DNA of 64,000 bases from LMUY01 sp965199555 (GCA_965199555.1 CBDASJ010000024.1:186001-250000); one strand, 5' to 3'; positions 18,975-27,670 are shown, numbered from the stretch's first letter. Program-made: numbers and translations. The notes: generated by a model from the letters alone, not told the origin.

Positions 18975-20546
18975 ATGCCGCCTCCCAATGCCGCCGTCGC
19001 GCCCGCCACCGCCGCCCCTGCCCGGGCCGCCTACTCCCACCAGCAGATCTTGCGCGTCATCTCCGGCATCCTGCTGTGCATCCTGCTGGCGGCGCTGGAC
19101 CAGACGGTGGTCATCCCGGCGGTGCCGGCGATCGCGGCGGAGCTGAACGCGTTCGGCCACCTGTCCTGGATCGTGTCGGCGTATCTGCTGACCTCCACCG
19201 CCGCCACGCCGATCTACGGCAAGTTGTCCGATATCTACGGTCGGCGCGCGTTGCTGCTGCCTGCGTTGGCACTGTTCATCGTGGCGTCCATCCTGTGCGC
19301 GCTGTCGCAAACCTTGTTTCAACTGATCATCTTCCGCGGCCTGCAAGGGCTTGGCGGTGCCGGGCTGATGGCGATGGCGCAGGCGGCGATCGCCGACGTG
19401 GTGTCCCCGCGGGAGCGCGGGCGCTACCAGGGCTACATGGCGGCGATGTGGGGCGTGGCCTCCGTGGCCGGGCCGGTGGTGGGCGGCTGGGTCACGGACC
19501 ATCTGTCCTGGACCTTCGTGTTCTGGATCAACGTGCCGCTGGGCGTGGCGGCGATGTGGCTGTGCAACCGCGCGCTCAAGATGCTGCCGGCGCGTAACCT
19601 GAGCGCCCGCATCGACTATGTGGGCGCGATGCTGCTCACCGCCGGGGTGACGTGCTTCCTGTTGGTGCTCAGTTGGGGCGGCACCGAATATCCCTGGCTG
19701 TCCCCCGTCGTCCTGGGCCTGATGGCGGCGACGGTGCTGCTGTTCATCCTGCTGGTATGGAACGAGAGGCGCGTTACCGACCCAATCCTGCCGCCGCGCA
19801 TGTTCGGCGAGCCGGTGTTCACCCGCGGGGTGATCCTGTCGTTTCTGACGGGCAGCGCGTTGCTGGGCACCACGTTCCTGCTGCCGTTGTTCTTCCAGTT
19901 GGAACGCGGCGTGGATGCTTCGGCGTCCGGCCTGTTGATCATGCCTTACCTGGTGTTCAACGTCCTCGGCGCCTATATCGGTGGCCAGCTTTCCCGGCGG
20001 TTCGGGCGAACCAAGGCCACCATCGTCACGGGCCTTGCGGTGACCTGCATCGGCTTCGTCATGCTGTCATTCGCCGGGCCGAACACGCCCCTCACGGTGG
20101 TGATGGGCGCCATGGCGCTTTCGGGGGTCGGCTTGGGCGTGTGCATGCCGAACACGCTGGTCATGGTGCAGAATGCGGCGGAGGTGCGGGATGTCGGCAC
20201 CGCAACCGGCGCCCTGCTGTTCCTGCGGTCGATGGGTGGGGCGTTCGGCAGCACGCTGGTGGGCGCGCTGTTGACCGGTGCGTACACGCTGCGTATCGCG
20301 GCGTCCGGCTTTCCGCAGGCGGGCGGCGACCTGTCGGCGGTCAAGCCCGGCGGCATCCTGGCCATGTTGGGTCAGGCGGCGGAGGCGGCCGGGATCACGG
20401 CGCTGTCCTCCGGCTTCCGCTATGCCTTCGGGGCGTTGCTGGCGCTGTTCGTCGTGGCGCTGATCGTGGCGTTGGGCTTGCGGGACATCCCGCTGCGGAC
20501 GGTGTCGGCCGGCGCGCCGGACCAGCCGTCCGCCTTGGGTCACTGA
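18975..20546 (+). CDS. MFS drug efflux transporter, DHA2 family (14 TM)
   Basis: 523-residue proton-driven multidrug exporter of the EmrB/QacA type. Visible: ALDQTVVIPAVPAIAAEL (motif D1), YGKLSDIYGRRALLL (motif A), GLQGLGGAGLMAMAQAAIADVV (motif B) and GVASVAGPVVGGWVTDHLSWTFVFWINVPLG (motif C, antiporter signature). Length and helix count fit the 14-TM class. There is no EmrA-like membrane fusion partner. It probably forms a transcript with the preceding acyltransferase and is convergent with a small membrane protein. Substrate unknown. Confidence 0.9.
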   Translation: MPPPNAAVAPATAAPARAAYSHQQILRVISGILLCILLAALDQTVVIPAVPAIAAELNAFGHLSWIVSAYLLTSTAATPIYGKLSDIYGRRALLLPALALFIVASILCALSQTLFQLIIFRGLQGLGGAGLMAMAQAAIADVVSPRERGRYQGYMAAMWGVASVAGPVVGGWVTDHLSWTFVFWINVPLGVAAMWLCNRALKMLPARNLSARIDYVGAMLLTAGVTCFLLVLSWGGTEYPWLSPVVLGLMAATVLLFILLVWNERRVTDPILPPRMFGEPVFTRGVILSFLTGSALLGTTFLLPLFFQLERGVDASASGLLIMPYLVFNVLGAYIGGQLSRRFGRTKATIVTGLAVTCIGFVMLSFAGPNTPLTVVMGAMALSGVGLGVCMPNTLVMVQNAAEVRDVGTATGALLFLRSMGGAFGSTLVGALLTGAYTLRIAASGFPQAGGDLSAVKPGGILAMLGQAAEAAGITALSSGFRYAFGALLALFVVALIVALGLRDIPLRTVSAGAPDQPSALGH

Positions 20547-20553
20547 CGCGCGG

Positions 20554-20730
20554 TCAGCTTCGCGTCGGGGTGATCGGGGCGCAGTTGGTGCGGCCGGACA
20601 TCACGCAATCCTGGATGCGCGAGTCCGCTCGGATGTGCTGCACCAGCCACCATCCGCCCGCGACCAGGACCACCACCACGATCAGCGCCACCAGGGCGCC
20701 GCGGTTCGAGCCTGCCGGTTCATCCATCAT
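20554..20730 (-). CDS. Small single-pass membrane protein (58 aa)
   Basis: Short gene preceded by a strong GGAGGAAGG box. The product has a short acidic N-terminus (MMDEPAGSNR) and one TM helix (ALIVVVVLVAGGWWLV). A 22-residue periplasmic tail contains RIQDCVMSGRTNCAPI with two Cys. The two Cys, ten residues apart, could form a disulfide. I believe similar short proteins with this QDC...NCAP pattern are common in alphaproteobacteria, but no function is known to me. It is convergent with the DHA2 pump, 7 bp between stops. Confidence 0.72.
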   Translation of the reverse strand: MMDEPAGSNRGALVALIVVVVLVAGGWWLVQHIRADSRIQDCVMSGRTNCAPITPTRS

Positions 20731-20822
20731 GCAGCCTTCCTCCCCCGTCGATCACCGGCCTTCCTTAGCGCCGATTGGGAGTTGTGTTGACAGGCGCGCG
20801 GTTTGCCCGGCCATAACGCGGC

Positions 20823-21677
20823 ATGCGGGCGATCTACCCTTTTCTGCTGATGGCCAGCCTGCTGCTGCCCGGCGCGGCACGGGCGGCGGACCGGTATTTC
20901 ACCACCAGTGACGGCGTCCGGCTGCATTACATCGAGGCCGGGCCGAACTTCGCGCCCACCCTGGTCTTCGTGCCGGGCTGGACCATGCCGGCCTGGATCT
21001 TCGGGCGCCAGATCGCCTTCTTTTCCCGCGACTACCACGTGGTGGCGCTTGACCCGCGCGGCCAGGGCGACAGCGACGCGCCGCCCGGCGGATACGAGCC
21101 GTTCCGACGCGGCGCCGACATCGGCGACCTGATCGCGGCGCTGGGCGGCCGGCGCGTGCTGCTGGTCGGCTGGTCGCTCGGCGTGCTGGACAGCCTGGCC
21201 TACGCGCACGAGGCGGGCGACGGCAAGTTGCTGGGCCTGGTGCTGATCGACAACTCGGTTGGCGAGGATCCGGCCCCGTCGGCCGGCCCCCGCGTGGCGT
21301 CCCCGCGGCAACCCCGCGCGTCCCGGGAGGCGGCGATGGCGCGCTTCGTCCGCGGCATGTTCCACCGCCCGCAGGACGAGGGCTTTCTGGAGCAACTCAC
21401 CGACACCGCCCTGCGCACGCCGCCGGACGCCGCGGCCGCGCTGCTGTCCTACCCGGTGCCGCGCAGCTTCTGGCGCGAGGGGGTCTACACCGTGCGCAAG
21501 CCGATCCTGTACATCGTGACCCCCCGGCTCACCGGCCAGGCGGAGAACCTGCAGAACCGCCATCCGGGCGTGCAGGCCGACGTTTACGCGGATGCCGGCC
21601 ACGCCCTGTTCATCGACGACAGCGACCGGTTCAATGCGGAAATGCTGAACTTCATCCGGACGGAGGTCCGGCCGTGA
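20823..21677 (+). CDS. Secreted alpha/beta hydrolase
   Basis: 284 residues: signal peptide (about 1-22, ending GAARAAD) then an alpha/beta-hydrolase fold. The nucleophile Ser118 is in VGWSLGV, the acid is probably Asp143 in VLIDNS (or a later Asp), and His260 is in DAGHALF. The oxyanion region is FVPGWTMPAW. It therefore looks like an exported esterase, lactonase or peptidase; the substrate is unknown. Its stop overlaps the GTG of a large membrane protein (GTGA), and a Tat-exported methyltransferase follows, suggesting one envelope pathway. The start ATG gives the best signal peptide. Confidence 0.85.
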   Translation: MRAIYPFLLMASLLLPGAARAADRYFTTSDGVRLHYIEAGPNFAPTLVFVPGWTMPAWIFGRQIAFFSRDYHVVALDPRGQGDSDAPPGGYEPFRRGADIGDLIAALGGRRVLLVGWSLGVLDSLAYAHEAGDGKLLGLVLIDNSVGEDPAPSAGPRVASPRQPRASREAAMARFVRGMFHRPQDEGFLEQLTDTALRTPPDAAAALLSYPVPRSFWREGVYTVRKPILYIVTPRLTGQAENLQNRHPGVQADVYADAGHALFIDDSDRFNAEMLNFIRTEVRP

Positions 21678-24094
21678 CCCGGGCGCGGCTGCTGCCGCTG
21701 TTCCTGGTGTCCGGCGCCGCCGTGGGGTTTGAGACCGCGCTGACCCGCTACTTCGCCGTCGCGAAATGGTCGGAATACGGCTACTGGGTGATCTCCATCG
21801 TCATGGTGGGGTTCGCGTTCAGCGGCGTGGCGATGGCGCTGGGGCGGCAGGCGGCGCTGCGCCATCAGCGGCTGCTGCTGTCCTGGCTGCCGGTGGCGCT
21901 GGTGGTGGCCGCGGCGGCCGGGTTCTGGGGCGTTACCGCCAACCCGTTCAACCCGCTGCAACTGCAAAACGCCGCCACGTATGGGCCGCAGATCGCCAAC
22001 ATCGCGCTGTATTACGCGGTGCTGCTGCCGTTCTTCTTCCTGACCGGCATCTACATCAGCCTATGCTTCGTGCTGAACGACGACCGGGTGGCGCGGGTTT
22101 ACGGCGCGGACCTGCTGGGCGCCGGCGCCGGGGCGGCGCTGGTGCTGGCGCTGATGTTCGTCGTCCACCCGTTCCTGCTGGTGCCGGTGCTGCTGGTGCC
22201 GCTGGCGGCGGCCACCTGGTTCGGCCCGGTGCGGCGGGCAGGCCTCGTGGGGCTGGCCGCGCTGGCCGTGTGCGAAGCGGCGCTGCTGCTCGGCAGCCAA
22301 GCCGGCTACAACGACTTCAAGGCGATCTATGCCCCGCTGCACGTGCCGGACAGCCGCGTGCTGGCGGAGGTGAAATCACCCCGCGGGCTTTACGTCCTGC
22401 TGGATGACTTCACCGAGCGGGTCGACACCGACGTGTCCAACGATCTGGGCCTGTTGAAGGTCCCGGGGCCGCCACAGACCTTTGGCCTGTATCGCGACGG
22501 CAACCGCATCGCGGCGCTGGCCAAGCCAGGGCTGCTCGATACGGGCTATGCCAGTGCCACGTTGGCGGCGCTGCCCTATGCGCTGCACCCGCATCCCCGC
22601 GTGCTGCTGGCCGGTGCGTCCGGCGGTTTCCGTGCGGCCGAGGCGTTGGTGCTCGGCGCCCGCGAGGTGACGGCGTTGGAGCCGGACCCGGTGGTGCTCG
22701 GGGCGTTGCGCCGCGGGCTTGGCGGCTCGCTGCCATTAGCGGCGGACCCGCGGGTGCGCTTGTCGCCGGACAGCCCGTTGGCGGCGGCGCGCGCGGGCAG
22801 CGGCTATGACCTGGTGGACCTTTCGGCCGATTTCCTGGACGCCGGCGAAGCCAACGCGACCGCCTTCACCGCGGAAGCGCTGACCGCGGACCTGCTGTCG
22901 CTCGACGAGGGTGGGCTGGTGTCCGTGCCCGTGTCGATCCGCGAGTTCCCGGTCTACGCGCTGCGGGTGCTGTCCACGGCGCGACAGGCCCTGCTGGCGG
23001 CCGGCGTCGCCGACCCGGCGGCGCACGTGGTGGTGTACCGCTCCGCCTGGAACGTCCGCATCCTGCTCTCGCTGGAGCCGTGGAACGCCGAGCGCGTCGC
23101 CGCGGTGCGCAGTTGGTGCGACGCCCGCTCCTTCGACGTGTCGTATTACCCCGGCATCGACGTGGCGGCGGCCCGCCCCGGGCTGTACAACGACCTGCCC
23201 GCCGTGTCCTTCGACGATGGCGCGGTGACGTCGGACGCCGGGTCGGACGATGCCATCGCGGACGAGGCCGGGGCGGTGCTGCGCGGTGAGCCCACGGCGT
23301 CGGACGCCGCGTTCGCCTTGGCGCCGGCCACGCTGGACCGCCCGGCCTATTACGACGTGCTGCGGCTGTCCCACCTGGGCACCATCCTGCGGCGGCTGGA
23401 AATCCTGCCGCAGGCGGAGATCGGGCAGTTGGTCAACCTGGCGGTGCTGGCGCAGGCGGCGGTGATCGCGCTGCTGGTGCTGCTGGTGCCGGTGCTGGCG
23501 GGCGGGCGCATCCGCGCCGCCGGGGGCGCGATCGTGCGGCCGGTGGTGTATTTCGCGGCGCTGGGCCTGGGGTTCTTGTTCATCGAGATCGCGGTGATCG
23601 AGCGTGCCAGCCTGTTCCTGAACGACCGCACCTCCGCCTTCGCCCTGGTGCTGACGGCCATGCTGGTGTTTTCCGGGGTGGGCAGCCTGTTGGCCGAGCG
23701 GGTCGGCCCGGCCGGCATCGCCATCGCGTCCGGCATCGCGGTGCTGTGGTGCCTCGCGGCCTATGTCGGGCTGCTGCCGGCCATGCTGGCCACGCTGGAT
23801 TGGCCATGGCTGGTGCGGGCGGGGCTGGTGGTGCTGGCGGTGGCGCCGGTGTCCGTGGCGCTGGGCATGCCGTTCCCGTTGGGGCTGGCGCGGACCGGGT
23901 CCGGACCGATGCTGCCGTTTGCCTGGGCGATCAACGGCGCGTTCAGTGTTGTAGCGACGCCACTCGCGAACCTTTTGGCCACACAAGGGGGGTTAAGCTG
24001 GGTATTGCTGGCCGCGGCCATGTTGTATGGCGTTTGTTTCGCAGCATACCCCTCGTTCCGGAAGATACCCCAGTGGCAGCCATCCCCCACCTGA
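21674..24094 (+). CDS. Polytopic membrane protein with spermidine-synthase-like Rossmann domain
   Basis: 806-residue protein. The N-terminal membrane block (about 1-210, six or so helices) is followed by a soluble domain (about 225-560) that contains a class I methyltransferase/spermidine-synthase-like core. VLLAGASGGFRAAEAL (about 310-325) is motif I, ALEPDPVV ends in the acidic ribose-binding residue, and SGYDLVDLS is the post-motif strand. The C-terminal membrane block (about 590-795) includes FLFIEIAVIERASLFL. This layout matches membrane-bound spermidine-synthase-like proteins of unknown reaction. GTG start coupled to the hydrolase (GTGA). Whether SAM or decarboxylated SAM binds is unproven. 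Confidence 0.8.
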   Translation: MTRARLLPLFLVSGAAVGFETALTRYFAVAKWSEYGYWVISIVMVGFAFSGVAMALGRQAALRHQRLLLSWLPVALVVAAAAGFWGVTANPFNPLQLQNAATYGPQIANIALYYAVLLPFFFLTGIYISLCFVLNDDRVARVYGADLLGAGAGAALVLALMFVVHPFLLVPVLLVPLAAATWFGPVRRAGLVGLAALAVCEAALLLGSQAGYNDFKAIYAPLHVPDSRVLAEVKSPRGLYVLLDDFTERVDTDVSNDLGLLKVPGPPQTFGLYRDGNRIAALAKPGLLDTGYASATLAALPYALHPHPRVLLAGASGGFRAAEALVLGAREVTALEPDPVVLGALRRGLGGSLPLAADPRVRLSPDSPLAAARAGSGYDLVDLSADFLDAGEANATAFTAEALTADLLSLDEGGLVSVPVSIREFPVYALRVLSTARQALLAAGVADPAAHVVVYRSAWNVRILLSLEPWNAERVAAVRSWCDARSFDVSYYPGIDVAAARPGLYNDLPAVSFDDGAVTSDAGSDDAIADEAGAVLRGEPTASDAAFALAPATLDRPAYYDVLRLSHLGTILRRLEILPQAEIGQLVNLAVLAQAAVIALLVLLVPVLAGGRIRAAGGAIVRPVVYFAALGLGFLFIEIAVIERASLFLNDRTSAFALVLTAMLVFSGVGSLLAERVGPAGIAIASGIAVLWCLAAYVGLLPAMLATLDWPWLVRAGLVVLAVAPVSVALGMPFPLGLARTGSGPMLPFAWAINGAFSVVATPLANLLATQGGLSWVLLAAAMLYGVCFAAYPSFRKIPQWQPSPT

Positions 24095-24984
24095 CCCGCC
24101 GCGCCACCCTCGGCGCCGTTGCGGCGGCGTTTGCCGCCCCGGGCGCGTTCGCGGCCGGCACCCCGGCCTGGACGCGCGACGCGTTCCAGGAGGCGATGCG
24201 CAAGTCCGGCCGCCCGATCGACCTGTCGCAGGCCCAGTTCGATGCGATCCAGGCGCGCAAGCCCGCTGCCATCGCAAAGATACAAACCTACCTCAAGGAG
24301 CGCCTGGGCAGTGCCGACCCGGCGGTGATCCGCGCCTTCGAGGCGGTGCCGCGCGAATACTACCACTACAACTACGCCGACCACCGGGCGCTGTCCGGAG
24401 AGGCGTATGAAAGCGACCCGAAGCCCTGGGCGCTCGGCTACGGCTCCGCCTTGTCCGACTATCTCGGACAGGCCTACATGACGCAGATCTGCAAGCCGTC
24501 GGCGGGCGACGTCACGCTGGAGATCGGCACCGGCAGCGGCTTCCAGTCCTCCCTGCTGTCCCGCATCGTCAAGAAGGCTTACTCGATCGAGATCATCGAG
24601 CCGCTGGGGCATGCCGTCGCCAAGCTGTGGGCGCCGCTGGGCTACGACAATATCGAGAGCCGGGTCGGGGACGGGTATTTCGGCTGGCCCGAGGTGAAGG
24701 ATGGCTTCGACATCATCATCGTCACCTGCGCGGCGCAATACACGCCGCCGGAGCTGTTCCGCCAGTTGAAGCCCGGTGGCCGCATGATCATTCCGATCGG
24801 GCAGCCGTTCAAGCGCGGCCAGGTGCTCTACGTCTATACCAAGGACGCGGAAGGCAAGGTGCATTCCAAGCGCGACGTGGGCGTGTTCTTCATCCCGATG
24901 ACGGGCGCCATGATGAACCGGCCGCATCCGGCGGACGTGTCCACGCCGCCGCCGGACGCCACGCCCGCCGCAGCCGTCAAGTAG
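24073..24984 (+). CDS. Tat-exported protein-L-isoaspartate methyltransferase-like protein
   Basis: 303-residue PCMT-family SAM methyltransferase with an N-terminal twin-arginine signal (HLTRRATLGAVAAAFAAPGA, arginines at about 9-10). The core has EIGTGSGFQSSLLSRI (motif I, about 150-165), YSIEIIEPLG (motif post I), DIIIVTCAAQYTPPELFRQLKPGGRMIIPIG (motifs II/III). The usual GQTISQPYM loop is replaced by GYGSALSDYLGQAYM, so the active site is altered. The GTG start overlaps the end of the membrane protein by 22 bp; no later start keeps the Tat motif. Repair of isoaspartate in the periplasm is one hypothesis, but SAM supply there is unexplained. Confidence 0.8.
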   Translation: MAAIPHLTRRATLGAVAAAFAAPGAFAAGTPAWTRDAFQEAMRKSGRPIDLSQAQFDAIQARKPAAIAKIQTYLKERLGSADPAVIRAFEAVPREYYHYNYADHRALSGEAYESDPKPWALGYGSALSDYLGQAYMTQICKPSAGDVTLEIGTGSGFQSSLLSRIVKKAYSIEIIEPLGHAVAKLWAPLGYDNIESRVGDGYFGWPEVKDGFDIIIVTCAAQYTPPELFRQLKPGGRMIIPIGQPFKRGQVLYVYTKDAEGKVHSKRDVGVFFIPMTGAMMNRPHPADVSTPPPDATPAAAVK

Positions 24985-24991
24985 GGCGCGG

Positions 24992-25603
24992 TCACACCGA
25001 CCGCCGCAGCTCCGCGGCGCCGAACGCCGCCAGCGCCGCACCGGCGACCCGGTCGATCCAGCGCCGGGCGCGTTGGTCGATGGCGTGGCGCACGGCTGAG
25101 ACCGCGATGACGATGCCGCACCACCACAGCATCGACCCAGCCATGACGCCGCCGACTGTGGCAAGCGCGCTGCCCGGTTCGAAGCCGTTCGGCGGTGTCA
25201 TGCTGGCGAAGATGGCGGCGAACATCACGATGGTCGGCGGGTTCGTCAGCGTCAGCAGGATGGCGCTGGCAAAGGCGCGGCGGCTGCCGATCCTGGGCGA
25301 GGCCGCGCCCGTATCTGGCCGCCGGGCAAAGGCGGTGCGCAGGCCTAGATAAAGCAGGAACAACCCGGCCGCGAGGTGCAGTGGGCGTTCGTGCGACAGC
25401 ATGAACTGGGACAGGCTTGCCAAGCCCAAAACGGCGACGCTGGCGTAAACCGCGTCGCCCACCGCGATGCCGGCGCCGGTGGCCAACCCCGCTCGCCACC
25501 CCAGCGATAGGGTGCGGCGCATGCACAGCAGGCTCATCGGCCCGACGGGCGCAGCCACGGCCAGCCCGAACCCCATCCCCTTCAACACCAGCCAAACCGT
25601 CAT
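24992..25603 (-). CDS. LysE/RhtB family amino-acid exporter
   Basis: 203-residue inner-membrane exporter with six hydrophobic segments. GFGLAVAAPVGPMSLLCMRRTLSLGWRAGLATGAGIAVGD is the family N-terminal signature, and LTLTNPPTIVMFAAIFA the central one. Typical length for LysE/RhtB/ArgO proteins, which extrude lysine, threonine, homoserine or related compounds. Substrate not readable. It is convergent with the PCMT-like gene, 7 bp apart, and divergent from the SYLF gene. Confidence 0.87.
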   Translation of the reverse strand: MTVWLVLKGMGFGLAVAAPVGPMSLLCMRRTLSLGWRAGLATGAGIAVGDAVYASVAVLGLASLSQFMLSHERPLHLAAGLFLLYLGLRTAFARRPDTGAASPRIGSRRAFASAILLTLTNPPTIVMFAAIFASMTPPNGFEPGSALATVGGVMAGSMLWWCGIVIAVSAVRHAIDQRARRWIDRVAGAALAAFGAAELRRSV

Positions 25604-25770
25604 GCGCCTGCCTCCGCGATCGGTTCGATCTCAGCACGGGATGCAGGCTGGCGCACCCTTTGTGTTGTTGCCGCACGAAGCGGAAGGAAAATGCGATCCG
25701 GGATGAGGTTTCCTTTGTAAGTCCCTCTTGTAACCCGCTAAAAGCCTTCTCTCTGTCAGGAGAGTCCCCT

Positions 25771-26604
25771 ATGGGTCGTTTTGGTATCGCGATGACTGCG
25801 GCTGTCGCGATGGCTGCTGTGGCGCCCGGCGTGGCGCATGCCCAGGCCGAGCAGCAAGCCTTGGTGGACCGCTCCACCTTGGCGGCGCAGGACATGCTGA
25901 ACGACAAGGATGGCACGGACGCACAATCGGTTCTGCGCCGGGCGCGCGCGGTGATGATTTGCCCGCAGGTCTTCCGCGCCGGCTTCCTGTTCGGCGGCCA
26001 GGGCGGGGATTGCGTGCTGGTGGCGCGGGACGGCAGCGGCTCCTGGTCGTCGCCTGCCTTCTATGGGCTCGGCTCCGGCTCGTTCGGCTTCCAGGTGGGC
26101 ATGCAGGACAGTGAGGTCATGATGATGATCCTCACCGACAAGGGGCTGCGCGCCGTCATGGACGACCAGTTCAAGATCGGCGCCGATGCCGGCGCCGTGG
26201 TGGTGAAGTGGGGCGGCGGGATCGAAGGTGCTACCACCGGCGCGGTCGGCGCCGACATCATCGGCTTCACGCGGTCGCGCGGGCTTTATGCCGGATTCTC
26301 TTTGTCGGGCAGCGTGATGACCACGAAGAGCACCTGGAACCAGGCGTATTACGGCAAGGAAGAGGCGGCGCAGCAGATCGTCATCTCGATGGATGCCAAC
26401 AATCCGGGTGCATCGCCGTTGCGCGAGGTGCTGGGCAAGTTCGGCAACAGCGTGACGGCGGCCGCGCCCGGCGACGTCAAGGTCGCCAGCGCGCAACCCC
26501 TGGCCGCTGACCCGGCGCCCCGCCCGGTGGCCCACACGGCGAGCTATCCGCCCGTGCAGCGGCAAGCCCTGCCGCTGCCACCCGCCGCGCCCCGACGCTA
26601 CTAG
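25771..26604 (+). CDS. SYLF-domain lipid-binding protein (exported)
   Basis: 277 residues: signal peptide (about 1-25, ending AHAQA), then a SYLF/Ysc84-type domain. ARAVMICPQVFRAGFLFGGQGGDCVLVARDG and FYGLGSGSFGFQVGMQDSEVMMMILTDKG are diagnostic, followed by a disordered Pro/Ala tail from about 225. SYLF proteins bind phosphoinositides in eukaryotes; in bacteria they are periplasmic or lipoprotein-like with unclear function. CAGGAGAG 8 nt upstream supports the ATG. Its TAG stop shares CTAG with the TAG of convergent phaR. Confidence 0.87.
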   Translation: MGRFGIAMTAAVAMAAVAPGVAHAQAEQQALVDRSTLAAQDMLNDKDGTDAQSVLRRARAVMICPQVFRAGFLFGGQGGDCVLVARDGSGSWSSPAFYGLGSGSFGFQVGMQDSEVMMMILTDKGLRAVMDDQFKIGADAGAVVVKWGGGIEGATTGAVGADIIGFTRSRGLYAGFSLSGSVMTTKSTWNQAYYGKEEAAQQIVISMDANNPGASPLREVLGKFGNSVTAAAPGDVKVASAQPLAADPAPRPVAHTASYPPVQRQALPLPPAAPRRY

Positions 26605-27302
26605 GACTCGGAGGTGGCGTCCGGCCCGGCGGCGGCAACCAGCTTCGCCGCCTCGGCCGACTTCTTGCCGCCACGCGGCTTGTCGTGGACCACGGCCTCG
26701 GCCCGCGCGGCGGCCAGTTGCAGCCGCAGCATGTCGATCTCGTTCTGCATGGCGGCCACGTTGGGCGCCGGCTGCGGCTCGGCGGGGGATGAGGCCTCGG
26801 CGGCCGGAGCGGCGGTGGGGCCGCGGTAGAAGGGCGTGAACAGGCTCATCGCCCGTTCCATGATCTCCATGTTCTGCCGCCCGACCTCCTGCATGTCGGG
26901 AAACAGATTGCCCATGGTGGCCTGCATGGTGGAGCGCATCTGTTCCTGCTGGGTGGCGAAGGAGGACATCGCCTGCTCCAGGTAGGGCGGCACGAATTGC
27001 TGCAGGCTGTCACCGTAGAAGCCGATGATCTGGCGCAGGAACGCCGTCGGCAGCATGGCCCGGCCCTTGCTCTCCTCCTCGACGATGATCTGGGTCAGGA
27101 CCCCGCGGGTGATATCCTCCCCGGTCTTGGCGTCGTACACCACGAAGTCGCGGCCGATGCGGATCATCCCGGCCAGGTTGTCGAGCGTGATGTAGCTGGA
27201 GCTTTCGGTGTTGTAGAGGCGGCGGTTGGCGTATTTCTTTACCACGACCACCGACTGCTCGGCCTTTCCTTCCGGCGATGGGACGGAATCGGACACTGAC
27301 AT
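26601..27302 (-). CDS. phaR: Polyhydroxyalkanoate synthesis repressor PhaR
   Basis: 233-residue transcriptional regulator that binds DNA and PHB to control phasin and granule genes. The N-terminal PHB_acc_N DNA-binding domain is unmistakable (VVVKKYANRRLYNTESSSYITL), followed by the PHB_acc domain with FLRQIIGFYGDSLQQFVPPYLEQAM. A helical, glutamine/methionine-rich C-terminus follows. GGAGGG 5 nt before the ATG at 27302 fixes the start; the longer frame adds 32 unrelated residues. Divergent from the small coiled-coil/PhaC-like pair, and near phaA, phaB and phaC. Confidence 0.95.
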   Translation of the reverse strand: MSVSDSVPSPEGKAEQSVVVVKKYANRRLYNTESSSYITLDNLAGMIRIGRDFVVYDAKTGEDITRGVLTQIIVEEESKGRAMLPTAFLRQIIGFYGDSLQQFVPPYLEQAMSSFATQQEQMRSTMQATMGNLFPDMQEVGRQNMEIMERAMSLFTPFYRGPTAAPAAEASSPAEPQPAPNVAAMQNEIDMLRLQLAAARAEAVVHDKPRGGKKSAEAAKLVAAAGPDATSES

Positions 27303-27382
27303 TGAACCCTCCATGCAGCGCACCATAGCACCTGGTCGGCGGAACGATGTAATGGTCTCGTTGGCGCAAGGGATATGTGGGG

Positions 27383-27670
27383 ATGGCACCGGGCGCAATC
27401 GACCCGCGGGACTGGATCACGATATGGCAGAGCGAATTAACCGCACTGGCCGTGGACCGCGAAGCGCACGAGGCGCTGGTCGCGCTGTCGCAGATGGCGG
27501 CGTTGTCCGATGACGGACGGCATGACGGACCGCCCGGACGCGCCGGCCCCGATGCGCCGGCGGGGGCCGCGGCCCTTGGCGGTGCATCTGGGCCTGACGA
27601 CGAAATCGCCCGGCTCCGCCGCCGCATCGCCGAACTCGAGCGTGCCGCCGCTGCCGGCGGCGGGCCTTGA
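27383..27670 (+). CDS. Small PHA-locus protein with C-terminal coiled coil
   Basis: About 95 residues. The N-terminal half is DPRDWITIWQSELTALAVDREAHEALVALSQMAAL, helical and phasin/PhaE-like in feel. An Ala/Gly/Pro linker follows, then a short coiled coil (DEIARLRRRIAELERAA). The start may be GTG 27377 or ATG 27383. Located between phaR and the PhaC-like gene, it could be a synthase-associated subunit. It overlaps the next gene by up to 161 bp in another frame, so either this gene or the 5' end assigned to the next one needs adjustment. Confidence 0.55.
   Translation: MAPGAIDPRDWITIWQSELTALAVDREAHEALVALSQMAALSDDGRHDGPPGRAGPDAPAGAAALGGASGPDDEIARLRRRIAELERAAAAGGGP

Noticed and set aside
22736..23986. 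Minus-strand open frame opposite the 806-aa membrane protein
   Set aside because: Translation rich in Gln/His/Arg with no recognisable domain; the sense frame shows TM helices and a Rossmann motif.
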